64,000 nucleotides of DNA from Photorhabdus khanii NC19 (GTDB taxonomy: Bacteria > Pseudomonadota > Gammaproteobacteria > Enterobacterales > Enterobacteriaceae): assembly GCF_000517265.1 (NCBI RefSeq), contig NZ_AYSJ01000004.1, positions 301,642 through 365,641 of the forward strand, in the 5' to 3' direction. The notes under the pieces were generated by a model. It searched no databases. It was given only the letters and a program-made list of their open reading frames with translations, and had not been told where the DNA came from. A program made the translations under genes and the position numbers. Positions within the stretch are counted from its first letter, which is position 1. Each line of letters starts with the position of its first letter. Positions 8,211 through 16,807 of the stretch are shown here, piece after piece.

Positions 8211-9784
8211 ACAAAGTGCTGGTTTTTTATCCGACACTTTGTTTTAATTAAGTTCCGTTCACTCAACGGAGCTTGCCACCATGTTAAGAACACCCCCTCT
8301 CCAGACTTTCCCACCAGAAACGCTCTCGCTTGACGAGCTGGTCCCTAAAAATCATTTGGTCCGTCAAGTCGATGCTGCCATTGATTTCGAATTTATCCGC
8401 GAATGAGTCGCCCCGTTGTATTGCCACAATAATGGCCGTCCTGCTATCGATCCGGTCATGCTGATTAAAATGATGTTACTCGGCTACTTGTTTGGCGTCC
8501 CCAGTGAACGCCGTCTGGTTCAGGAAATTCAGGTTAATGTGGCTTACCGCTGGTTTCTGCGCCTCGGACTGACAGAAAAGGTCCCTGATGCCTCAACCCT
8601 GAGCCAGAACCGCCGCCGCCGTTTCAATCATACTGCGGTCTTCCAACAGATTTTTGACCACATTGTTGAACAGGCGATAGCCAAAGGATTTGTGGGCAGA
8701 CACGTACTCTATACCGACAGCACCCACCTGAAAGCCAGTGCCAATCCGCATAAATCGGAGAATGTCATGCGGTCGGTTCCCCCCGGCGCCTATTTTGACA
8801 CACTGGATAAAGCCGTCACTCAAGACCGGGCGGCAGCCGGAAAAAAAGCCTGAAGCCAGCCCTTAAGGAACGGCAGAGAAAGACGAAAGTCAGTACCACC
8901 GATCCGGAAAGCGGGTTTATGCCCCGGACCAACAAACCCAGGGGGTTCTTTTACCTTGACCACCGTACCGTGGATGGGCAAGTCGGTATTATCACCGATA
9001 CCTACGCCACACCAGGTAATGTCCACGACAGCCAGCCTTTTATCAAGCGTTTGACGCGTCAGTTAGAGCGTTTTGCTCTCAATCCCCTTGCGGTTGGGTT
9101 GGATGCGGGCTATTTTACGGCCCCGGTTTGTTATCTGACGGAACAGTTAGGCATTACGCCCATTATCGGTTATCGCCGCCCAAACAAGGGACCGAACACC
9201 TTTCAGAAGAAACACTTCACCTATGACAGGCAGCAAGATTGCTATGTCTGCCCGCAGGGCGAAAACCTGATTTATACCCCAACCGACCGTCAGGGATACC
9301 GGCATTATCAAGCGCCGGCGACTATCTGCCAGAGCTGTCCGCAGCGTGATGCCTGCACTCACGCGAAAGGCGGAAAAATGCTAACCCGCCATGTCTGGGA
9401 GGCCAGTAAAGAGCAGGCCAGAGAAAACCGATTAACCCCGTGGGGGAAAAAGCTCTACAAACGAAGAAAGGAGACGATAGAGCGTAGTTTTGCGGATGCG
9501 AAGCAGCATCACGGGCACCGCTATGCCCGTTTTCGTGGGTTGCAGAAAGTGCAAATACAGTGTCTCCTGTCGGCAACAGCCCAAAATATCAAGAAGATAG
9601 CCTTGCTGGTCGCAATGCTGTGTTGTTTTTATCTCTGGAGAGCGAGTGTTTTATTGTAGGAGAAGCGAAAATAGCGCCCTGGCGGGGGATTAAACCGGGT
9701 TAATGAGGAAAATGGATGGCATTATGATTCATAATGAAAGGAACAGACCCCGTTATTTTCAACGAGGTTTGTCAGCGGTCTGTC
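8211..9784 (+). mobile_element. IS1182-type insertion sequence (degraded)
   Basis: The element is defined by the transposase remnant at 8281-9659. Possible ends are gacaaagtgctgg (from 8211) and, inverted, gacagaccgctga (ending near 9784), which agree at 9 of 13 positions. Each end has its own inner inverted copy (cactttgtt on the left, aacagacc on the right). I did not find a target duplication, so the boundaries are approximate. Confidence 0.45.
8281..9659 (+). pseudogene. IS1182-family transposase, interrupted
   Basis: Read from ATG 8281 the protein starts MLRTPPLQTFPPETLSLDEL and then meets TGA at 8404-8406. It resumes in the same frame with YCHNNGRPAIDPVMLIKMML, which is typical of IS1182/IS5-like transposases. 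At a run of seven A (8841-8847) the frame shifts by -1; after the shift it runs KKSLKPALKERQRK and on to 9659, with DDE-type segments (YTDSTHLKASANPHK in the first part, GLDAGYFTAP and ERSFADAKQHHGHRYARFRG in the second). The A7 slip could be programmed, but the TGA makes the copy defective. It separates the CP4-like genes from the tRNA remnant at 9919 and may have replaced that island's integrase. Confidence 0.85.
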
Positions 9785-9809
9785 ATCTACCAACATCTGT
9801 TGGTAGATG
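9784..9809. repeat. 12-bp perfect inverted repeat
   Basis: catctaccaaca and its exact reverse complement are separated by 2 bases. It lies at the probable right end of the IS1182 element. It could be a hairpin terminator or an insertion hot spot. Confidence 0.5.
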
Positions 9810-9918
9810 TACGTTGAAGTCGGTTGACCCCGGGAGAGTTAATATAGCGGGAACGATAGATAAGTACTGGATTTCAGGGACAAAAAAAGACGTCAGTTGA
9901 CGTCCATTGATGTTCCGA

Positions 9919-9941
9919 TGGTGCGAAGGCCGGACTCGAAC
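9919..9941 (-). repeat. Degenerate att site (tRNA-Leu 3' end copy 2)
   Basis: This is a 23-base match to the tRNA-Leu 3' end at 18227-18250 with only one base missing (it contains gaaggccggactcgaac). Upstream lies a run of A followed by gacgtcagttgacgtc (9888-9903), an inverted repeat that on the minus strand would be a terminator with a T-tail, as expected downstream of a tRNA. It marks the left end of the satellite-like island whose integrase is at 16808-18061. Confidence 0.78.
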
Positions 9942-10165
9942 AATAAGTTAATATATTGTTTTTAAATTAGTTTATTAAAAAATATTATTATGATGCCCCT
10001 TTTTATGCCCCCAAGACCAGAATTATTCACTACTATTTCATGTAACCAATTAAATTTAAATAGAAAATTAATACAACAGGTATGGTGTAATTTTAAGTTA
10101 CAGTCTATTTCGTTACGTGATTTTATTTCATTTGAGATACAAGATAACTCCGTGGTTTTTTCAAC

Positions 10166-10210
10166 TCTCTTAGTTGACTTGTTAAATTTTTTAACAAGTC
10201 AACTAAGAGA
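10166..10210. repeat. Perfect 45-bp palindrome (21-bp arms, 3-base spacer)
   Basis: The left arm is 10166-10186 and begins tctcttagttgacttg. The right arm 10190-10210 is its exact complement. The spacer is ttt. It is AT-rich with no T-tail after it, so a simple terminator is unlikely. A cruciform, protein-binding site or replication element of the satellite are alternatives. Confidence 0.85.
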
Positions 10211-10366
10211 AGACAAGCGTAGCGCGTCAGCTAGAAAACGCCCATGTCATAGTCATCAATAAGCTGATTTCGTCAGCGTATCTAATCAACCGTTTAACTC
10301 ACTGATTAAATTATCTGTCCCCTATTGCTACGTGTTACATCCTGCGTTAACCTTGCTACACTTAAT

Positions 10367-10494
10367 TGCTGTCATCGACAGCCGCCAATGTTTCCGAGGG
10401 ATCTGTGAGGAAACGCTTTCGAGTGATCCGCTATTGCTGCCATTGACAGCACTCAATGCTTCTAAAAGGTCTGTGAAGAAGCGCTTTCGAGCGA
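10367..10494 (+). ncRNA. Tandem 64-bp hairpin units with compensatory changes (candidate structured RNA)
   Basis: Two equal-length copies lie at about 10366-10429 and 10434-10497. Each can fold into three stems. Stem 1 is gctgtc/gacagc in copy 1, weaker in copy 2. Stem 2 is gtttcc/ggaaac in copy 1 and gcttct/agaagc in copy 2, so both differences are paired changes. Stem 3 is cgct-ttcg-agtg in copy 1 and cgct-ttcg-agcg in copy 2, with a TTCG loop. The surrounding 10.2-11.3 kb has no clear gene. The P4 satellite uses small structured RNAs for immunity, so a related role is possible but is inference; the strand is chosen only from the TTCG loop. Confidence 0.5.
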
Positions 10495-10497
10495 CCA

Positions 10498-11299
10498 TAC
10501 CTAAAATTCTCCCTGATCTGAAAAGAGAAGGCCGTCAGATACCATGAGGCTGATAACCCCACTTATCCTTTGAGAGCGGGGATCGCGAAATGAAAGCGAT
10601 GAAGGTGCACTTATACATTTGACTCACTCACGGGTTGTTTATCCCGGAGGAAAAGAGTTCTTCTTATACCCAGGAGTCAGACAGGACAGCTTTACTTGCC
10701 TTTCGCTCCAATGAGATTAAGTTACACGTTTAACCTCATTCACCTCACGTAAGTTAAAGCATCCGCGGTTTGTGGTTTGCTTGGCTCACACCTTAACTAC
10801 TGCTGCCTGAGTTATCAGGCGGTCAGGTAGGTTATATCTCAATATCAGCATATTGCGACAGTTTTACACTGCTACGGGCAGCACTTTGCTATGCCATCAG
10901 GCATCAGCAAACGCCTGCCCTGCTTCTGTTTACTCACTCCGATGTTCAGGCGTCACTTTTCGCCGGTTTACCGCTGAAAGTGACGCCGCAGCATAAAGGC
11001 AACATTCGTATTACAGGTGTATGCCCGTTCAACAAATCAGTGCTTCTGTCACTGCTAATTAAGATTAAAAAAACATTAAAAAGGAAGGCTTGACGATATC
11101 GAGGCTGGCTTTTGCCAGAGGGGATAACCTGTTCACACAGGCGGTAGTACAGCGTACTGAAACCGATGCCCCGCAATACCTCAACAGAGCTCACTCTGGC
11201 GCACAGGTATCGTTCAAGGGCAAAACAGATAACCTCTGTTTTGTCAGAATTGTCGCGCGCCAGAGATTTGATGTTATCAGGTGAAAAATAAGGGGTGAT
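10498..11299. other. Gene-poor stretch left of the integrase-domain gene
   Basis: No reading frame here looks like a protein I recognise. Visible are an 11-bp perfect inverted repeat, ggcgtcacttt at 10949-10959 with its complement at 10977-10987, and several short palindromic pieces. It may be a control or replication region of the satellite, or decayed sequence. Confidence 0.4.
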
Positions 11300-12178
11300 A
11301 TGAGTCGATTAGTCAGGGAAATGCAAACTTTTGCCCGACAAGCCGGAGGCAGTCATAAAACCTGCCATGACCGCATTAGGATAGCGGGACGATTAGGCGA
11401 GTTTTTGCTAAGGCTGAATATCCAGGTGAAAAACCTCAACCATTTAAAGACCAAACACATTGAAAGTTATATCCATGCCCGACTGTCTCAAGGGATAGCC
11501 AAACGTACCCTGCAAAATGAAATGTCGGCACTTCGCCATATCTTTCTTCTGGCGGGTCGGACCAAGTTAAGCACCTCTCCCCGGCTGAGTAATCAGGCAT
11601 TGGGATTGAGTGGTGCCAGCCGAGCAGGGACAAAACAAGCCATTCCTGATGTGCTTTTTCAGGCGGTTTATCAGAAAGCAACAAAATACGATGCCGGACT
11701 GGCTGTCACTCTCCAGCTTACTCGTTTGATGGGGCTGCGTTCTCAGGAAGCCGTTCAGTGTAGTGCTTCGCTGAAAAGCTGGCAAAAACAGCTTAACCAG
11801 CCTGAACCTAAACTTCATATAATTTTCGGTACAAAAGGTGGTCGCCCAAGGCAAACCCATGTACTGAATGTGGAAGCCGTGAAAAAAGCCGTTGAGAAAG
11901 CCATTGAAATTGCAGAACAACGCGGCGGCAGACTGATTGATAAACCCAACCTCAAACAAGCTATGAACTACTGGCGTGCTCATACGACACAATTGGGATT
12001 AACAGGCTGTTATGCCCCGCACAGTTTGCGCTACGCATGGGCACAGGATGCATTGAAGTTTTACCAAGAAAGCGGTTTTACTCGTCAGGAAGCCAGAGCC
12101 TTAGTCTCAATGGATTTAGGTCACGGTGATGGTCGCGGGCGTTATGTTGAACGAGTTTATAGTCAAAAGGAAGATTGA
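11300..12178 (+). CDS. Integrase-domain DNA-binding protein (phage integrase_1 type)
   Basis: A 292-residue protein resembling the integrase-domain proteins encoded by satellite-like elements. The N-terminal 90 residues form a core-binding-like domain (LKTKHIESYIHARLSQGIAK). The C-terminal part keeps tyrosine-recombinase-like pieces: LMGLRSQEAV holds the first arginine region, APHSLRYAWAQ replaces the HxLR box, and GHGDGRGRYVERVYS contains candidate tyrosines. It is followed after 3 bases by the AlpA gene, so the two are likely co-transcribed. Whether it recombines DNA or only binds it is unclear. The start at 11300 follows aaggggtgat, a plausible ribosome site. Confidence 0.7.
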   Translation: MSRLVREMQTFARQAGGSHKTCHDRIRIAGRLGEFLLRLNIQVKNLNHLKTKHIESYIHARLSQGIAKRTLQNEMSALRHIFLLAGRTKLSTSPRLSNQALGLSGASRAGTKQAIPDVLFQAVYQKATKYDAGLAVTLQLTRLMGLRSQEAVQCSASLKSWQKQLNQPEPKLHIIFGTKGGRPRQTHVLNVEAVKKAVEKAIEIAEQRGGRLIDKPNLKQAMNYWRAHTTQLGLTGCYAPHSLRYAWAQDALKFYQESGFTRQEARALVSMDLGHGDGRGRYVERVYSQKED

Positions 12179-12181
12179 AAA

Positions 12182-12382
12182 ATGGCAGAGACAACCTTAA
12201 TACGTCTGGCGGATGTCATGAAAAAAGTCGGTTTAAAGAAATCATGGATTTACCATTTGATGCAGCAAGACGAGTTTCCTAAATCTGTCAGTCTGGGAGC
12301 ACGCTCAGTTGCATGGGTAGAAAAAGAAATTGATGAATGGATTATCAATAAAATCAACAATCGCAAGGAAACACAGGGATGA
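12182..12382 (+). CDS. AlpA-family transcriptional regulator
   Basis: A 66-residue protein with the MerR-like helix-turn-helix of the AlpA family: LIRLADVMKKVGLKKSWIYH (residues 5-24), then FPKSVSLGARSVAWVEKEID. AlpA proteins activate integrase/excision functions in CP4-type prophages and satellites. It starts 3 bases after the integrase-domain gene and its last 4 bases (ATGA) overlap the start of the Ash-family gene, which indicates one operon. The length is normal for the family and the gene appears intact. Confidence 0.9.
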   Translation: MAETTLIRLADVMKKVGLKKSWIYHLMQQDEFPKSVSLGARSVAWVEKEIDEWIINKINNRKETQG

Positions 12383-13002
12383 GTCTGAATGAGGCTTTTA
12401 ACCTTAATTATAAGTTGATAATCAGTAAATTACTGAGGTATAGTTCACGCGCTGCGGCAAAATCCGCAGCCGGAGTTAGCGTTCCGATTAACATGATGGC
12501 AGCATTAGACGCCTGTTTTAGGCTATTCAATGCTGGTGCCTTTGTACACCTGTTGTCTATGGTGGCTCAGGCAGGGGCTTCGAAAGAAGCGCCGGTTTCC
12601 ATTGTGTCCGGTAACGCTAACCCTGTCTGGGCTGCCACCCTTGAGGTTAGCGTCTCTGGTGGTAGCGATAGTTCGCACACAATGGAGGCTGCCTTATGGC
12701 TATACCCCCTCTTAACCTCTACCTACCACCCCAAAACTGGCTGTTTTATCTACAATGTCAACTATTCTCCCGTTCTAAGACTTTTTCTCTGGCAGGGGTG
12801 TTTTATGCATGATTACCGCCCTGAAAACTCAGAAGAAGTACTCGACCACTGCCGGGCACTTATCAATAGTATTATTGAGCAAAATAATCTCGCGTTTAAG
12901 GAAATCCTAGCTTTCATTTTATGGGAACGCATTGAACTGCTCAGTAAAATGCTGGTTGGGGAAACCACTGAGGAGGAAAATCATGCCCTCCTTCGTTTCT
13001 GA
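12379..13002 (+). CDS. Ash-family protein (phage/satellite)
   Basis: A 207-residue frame that overlaps alpA by 4 bases. The central part, LSMVAQAGASKEAPVSIVSG followed by NANPVWAATLEVSVSGGS (about residues 58-95), matches the Ash protein family of P4-like satellites, whose function is poorly known. The C-terminal third (RPENSEEVLDHCRALINSII) is acidic and helical and looks like a separate small domain. The N-terminal 40 residues are unlike typical Ash proteins, so a shorter start is possible. Its last 20 bases overlap the ATG of the primase fragment at 12983, which has a strong ribosome site (aggaggaaaatc). Confidence 0.55.
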   Translation: MSLNEAFNLNYKLIISKLLRYSSRAAAKSAAGVSVPINMMAALDACFRLFNAGAFVHLLSMVAQAGASKEAPVSIVSGNANPVWAATLEVSVSGGSDSSHTMEAALWLYPLLTSTYHPKTGCFIYNVNYSPVLRLFLWQGCFMHDYRPENSEEVLDHCRALINSIIEQNNLAFKEILAFILWERIELLSKMLVGETTEEENHALLRF

Positions 13003-13180
13003 TATTGTCCGGCAATCCCGCCACCGCTGGCCCGCGATTCTGTCTCAGGCGGGCATTGTTGTGCCTGCCAATCATCGCAAAGCGCCAGCCCACAGGCATT
13101 CTGTTAATGTTCCGCATTCGGTAAGAGGGTCCACTGCGGCAGCCGCAGCCCATCCTCATGCATCATCTGGACAAGTATAA
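12983..13180 (+). pseudogene. Satellite primase, N-terminal fragment
   Basis: ATG at 12983 follows the strong ribosome site aggagg. The first 35 residues (SDIVRQSRHRWPAILSQAGI) resemble the N-terminus of P4-alpha-type primases that normally precedes the zinc finger. After about 13,090 the homology stops and the frame ends at 13180. The zinc finger and the rest of the primase reappear at 14063, on the far side of an IS4-type fragment. I therefore read this as the separated front end of one broken gene. Confidence 0.5.
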
Positions 13181-13347
13181 GCGTCACGGGGAGCAATCGC
13201 CATGTGATTACTTTGGGCAAATGAAAGGTTTTTTTTTTGATGAGATTCCGAGGGGGGGCGAGGGTTAGCAAAGGTGGTTTTCACTCACCGCCAGGCTCGC
13301 TTTCCGCCGTTTGTAATCCACAGTCCGGTGACGTAAAAAGACAGGTT

Positions 13348-14085
13348 TTATACCACCTGACCGAGTTTTTGTGTTTCTCCATGGTATTCAACACGATGGC
13401 CCTCTTTTCCCCGGATTAACCACCGAAATCCCTGCGCACTGAGCTGACGCAGATGGCCCACCGAATCACCTTCCCGGTCAATCACATGAATCAATGTTTT
13501 ACCCAGTTCCAGGGCTTCAATCTGGTTGATACAGGCTGTCAACGCATCCAGATGCGTTCCTGGAAGCAGCCGGTTCTCATCCAGCGTGGAGTGACATCCG
13601 GTATTGTCCGTCAGTGACTGTGCCACCGGGGCGATTGGCAGACCGGAAGCGGCATCAACCAGCAGGCTGGTTTGCAGCTCATAACCGATATCCCGGGCAT
13701 GGGTCATCTGAAGACGCTGGGCTTTATGCGGATGTGAGGCAAACTGTAAGCGAGACCAGTCATGAACCACCAACGCATAAGCATGGGAACTCTGAGCGAT
13801 GCCCTGTCGGGCCAGTTCAATCATCGGCTGATTAAGCTGGCTAAATGAAATACGGTCATTGTTGAGAAAACGCCAGACGGCCTGAGTGGTGGCAAAGGTC
13901 GTCTTCTGGGCACTGGCGATATCTTTAATCGCCGGCGCAAGGGAAGTGGCAGGGGTCATATGTTGTTTAACCAAAGATTGATATCGACGGTTGAGCCGGG
14001 CATCGAGCCCGGCGATAGAAAAGTTGAAAGCATACTGAATATTAATACCATTCTGACGAGAATTGTGCAGATACCTATGCCCCAT
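13348..14085 (-). pseudogene. IS4-family transposase, 3'-truncated
   Basis: The visible 245 residues correspond to roughly the first half of an IS4-type transposase. HAYALVVHDWSRLQFASHPH and QMTHARDIGYELQTSLLVDA carry the first catalytic aspartate region, and LIHVIDREGDSVGHLRQL carries the second. The C-terminal half with the catalytic glutamate is missing at 13348. The real start lies somewhat inside the frame, because its first residues overlap primase codons on the other strand (from about 14060). It splits the primase gene, so it either inserted there or took part in the deletion. Confidence 0.8.
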
Positions 14086-16003
14086 GTGCGGAGGGAAAGA
14101 CCGGTTCCGATTTGATGATAAAGACGGTAATGGTACATGGATTTGTAATCGGGCTGAATGCGGTCATGGAGATGGACTGGATTTATTGGCAAAATCTGAA
14201 GGCTGTCAGTTGATTGAAGCGGCAAGGTGGATATCTGAGTTGTCAGAACTTCCGTCAACAGCGCCAGCCAGAAAAAAAGCTTCTGTTATTCAGGTGCCGA
14301 TTGCTGAACGGGTCAGTTTATTATTAAATCAGTGCATTAAGGGCGCAAGCCCTTATTTGCTCCGCAAAAATTTAGCTGAACCCGTTTTTCTGTTCCCGCC
14401 GGCTTACTGTCAAAAAACAGGCAATGTGATGTTTCCAGAAAATACACTGGTGTTGCCACTGGTTAATATTTCGGGAGAATATTGCGGTGCCCAATTGATT
14501 CACCCTGACGGCAGTAAGCGATTATTATCCGGCAGTCAGTTAAAAGGGGCTTTTGCTGCTGTCCGCGAGCCTGATTCTCATGATGACATTATCATTACAG
14601 AAGGTTATGCCACTGGCTTATCACTGGCCGTTATTAACCGTAACAGTGCAATCTATGCCGCCATTTCCGCTAATAATCTGCTCAATGTAGCAAAAACGCT
14701 TAAAGCTCAACATCCCCACGGTGTTTTTATTATCGCGGGGGATAATGATATTAATGCAGATGAAGAGAACACCGGAAAAATTAAGGCAGAACAGGCCGCT
14801 AATGCAATACAGGGAAAGGTTGCCCTGCCACCAACAGACTATCAGGCTGACTGGGATGATTACCGCAGGCAATACGGTGATGAAGCCACCCGAACAGCCT
14901 TTTATCATCAGACAGATAAAATCATCAGTCCCCTTCCTGTAACTTGTCTTCCGACGACTTACAGCACATCATTACCTTTACGCAGAAGTTCTGAAGGATT
15001 TGATACTCATCAGGATTATCTGATTAAAGGCCATTTGCCCAGTAACTCCTTAGCCAGTATTTACGGCCCCAGTGGTTCTTATAAATCTTTTTTGGCGGTG
15101 TCATGGGCATGTCATATTGCCACAGGTAAAGCATGGGCAGGTAAACGAGTCAATCGGGGAGCGGTGGTTTATGTGGTGGGTGAAGGGGGACTGGGAGTTC
15201 CTCGTCGTATCCGGGCATGGGAAAGCAGCCTGAATGATAACAGCCCGATAGACGCCCTTTACCGTATAGACTGCCCAGTATTTCCTGCTAACCCGGAAAG
15301 CGCTGAACAGGTGATTTGTGCCGCCAAAGATGTCGAACAGGAAACCGGATTACCTGTTCGTCTGATTGTACTGGACACCCTCGCCCGTTGTTTTGGCGGC
15401 TCAGACGAAAACACCGCTAAAGATATGGGCGCGTTTATTCAGGGCTGCGACTATATCAAAGCCAAAACAAACGCCACCGTACTTGTTGTGCACCATTCCG
15501 GCAAAGACCAAGATAAAGGCGCAAGAGGCTCCAGCGCCTTTCGGGCAGCACTGGATGCGGAGTTTAATATCCGCCGTGAAAATGATAAAGAAGCACTGAT
15601 ATTAAGCTGTACTAAAATGAAAGATGCTGATGAACCGCCACAAGTCGCTTACGACCTGCATCCGGTCAGCATTTGTATTGATGAAGATGGTGAAGAGATT
15701 ACCTCTCTGGTGTTGTCAGATCAGCCCAGACAACCTCAAGATACCGCAGCCAGTGATGTGGCACTGGCCCATGTCCGGCGTCTGTCAGACAATCATCTGG
15801 CCCTATGGGAATCTGTTCGTAACCGAACAGCCCAAAGCGATTCCTGCACAAAATCACAGGTACGGGATGACTTACGAGCAAAAGGCATCGATGTATCAAA
15901 GAAATTCAGCCGTTGGCTGGACAAACTGGAAAATGATGGCTTATTGACCGTATTGGGTGAAGATATCCGCATTAATCAACGCCACTCCAATACGGGGGAA
16001 TAA
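14063..16003 (+). pseudogene. Satellite primase/helicase-like protein, 5'-truncated
   Basis: The open frame of 646 codons has only a TTG start at 14063, just after an in-frame TGA. It begins inside a primase zinc finger (CPMCGGKDRFRF, then ICNRAECGHGDG). A TOPRIM-like segment follows (DIIITEGYATGLSLA, about residues 172-186). Then comes a RecA/RepA-like ATPase with Walker A GPSGSYKS (about 334-341) and Walker B LIVLDTLARCFGG. P4-type elements use such proteins to start replication. Domains from the zinc finger onward are intact, but the N-terminus lies at 12983 beyond the IS4 fragment. It might still be made from the TTG or the ATG eight codons in, without the front end. Confidence 0.75.
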
Positions 16004-16213
16004 ATGGTAAATGTGGGGGATATTGTCAGAAATCCGGCAATACTCCCCACTTGCCACTTATTAAGTACACCTAAAAGGGGGAAGCACGTGAAACCCTTAT
16101 TCTGTCTGACCTTAAGCGATTTTAATAATATCAATGTGGGGGAAATAAAAATCCATATATCGTGGGGGATAAAACGGGGGAAACATGGGTATATTTTTTC
16201 TATGGACATGTAG
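16004..16213 (+). CDS. Hypothetical 69-residue protein
   Basis: The ATG follows the primase stop codon without a gap, so it could be translated by coupling. The product shows no family resemblance I know and repeats basic GIKRGKH-like stretches. The DNA contains several copies of a gtggggga-like word (near 16011, 16077, 16136, 16163 and 16346). That suggests the region may instead be a repeat-bearing control or replication site. Low confidence as a gene. Confidence 0.25.
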   Translation: MVNVGDIVRNPAILPTCHLLSTPKRGKHVKPLFCLTLSDFNNINVGEIKIHISWGIKRGKHGYIFSMDM

Positions 16214-16459
16214 TTATTTAACCCGTTCATAATATAATATCTAAAACAATCCTATTCAGTGACATTCAATAGAGTATTTACATTGTTCTGTAATTATAAA
16301 AACGTCTTTTCTTTATTTAAAGGGAATGAAATGGGTAATGAATGGGGGCATTTAAACGGGGGAATAGTAAAATAATAGTATTTTTTAACTTTAACTATTT
16401 ACAGATAGAATCCATGAAAGGATAATTATTTTATGTCGCCACTCAGGAGAATATAAAAT

Positions 16460-16669
16460 ATGATTCAACAAGATTGGCATCCAGCCGATATTATTGCCGG
16501 ACTAAAAAAGAAAGGAATAACATTAGCTGCTTTATCAAGGAGCGCTGGACTAGCTTCATCTACACTAGCCAACGCATTGACACGCCACTGGCCTAAAGGA
16601 GAAAGAATTATTGCTGATGCGTTAGGGATTTCATCTGAAATTATCTGGCCTTCCCGTTATAAAAGGTAA
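16460..16669 (+). CDS. Ner/Nlp-family winged-helix regulator
   Basis: A 69-residue protein of the Ner/Nlp family (Mu Ner-like repressors). The segment KKGITLAALSRSAGLASSTL (residues 16-35) is the helix-turn-helix, and the end ALGISSEIIWPSRY is the family signature. The ribosome site aggaga lies 11 bases upstream of the start. A terminator follows at 16742. It probably regulates the satellite's early or excision genes. It is convergent with the integrase gene. Confidence 0.88.
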   Translation: MIQQDWHPADIIAGLKKKGITLAALSRSAGLASSTLANALTRHWPKGERIIADALGISSEIIWPSRYKR

Positions 16670-16741
16670 CAATATTAAAATATCCAGGTTAGAGAGACTT
16701 TATAACTCTTAAAAAAACATCCCTCACTCAAAACATCTATT

Positions 16742-16767
16742 CCCCACTACTCAAAGTGGGCCTTTTT
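16742..16767 (+). terminator. Rho-independent terminator after the Ner-like gene
   Basis: The stem cccact/agtggg (16743-16748 with 16755-16760) is followed by ccttttt. It lies between two convergent genes. Confidence 0.65.
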
Positions 16768-16807
16768 ACACAGTAAATTAATGTGTTTCTATATGGTTAT
16801 TTTAACC

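Noticed and set aside
9703..10262. Two short frames (65 and 90 codons) between the IS1182 element and the palindrome
   Set aside because: No ribosome sites or relatives; the first covers the inverted repeat at 9784, the second runs through the palindrome at 10166-10210.
10332..10547. 71-codon frame over the tandem hairpin units
   Set aside because: Its codons follow from the 64-base repeats; the paired changes fit RNA or DNA structure better than a protein.
10946..11284. 82- and 64-codon frames on both strands before the integrase-domain gene
   Set aside because: They overlap each other, match no family and show no coding pattern.
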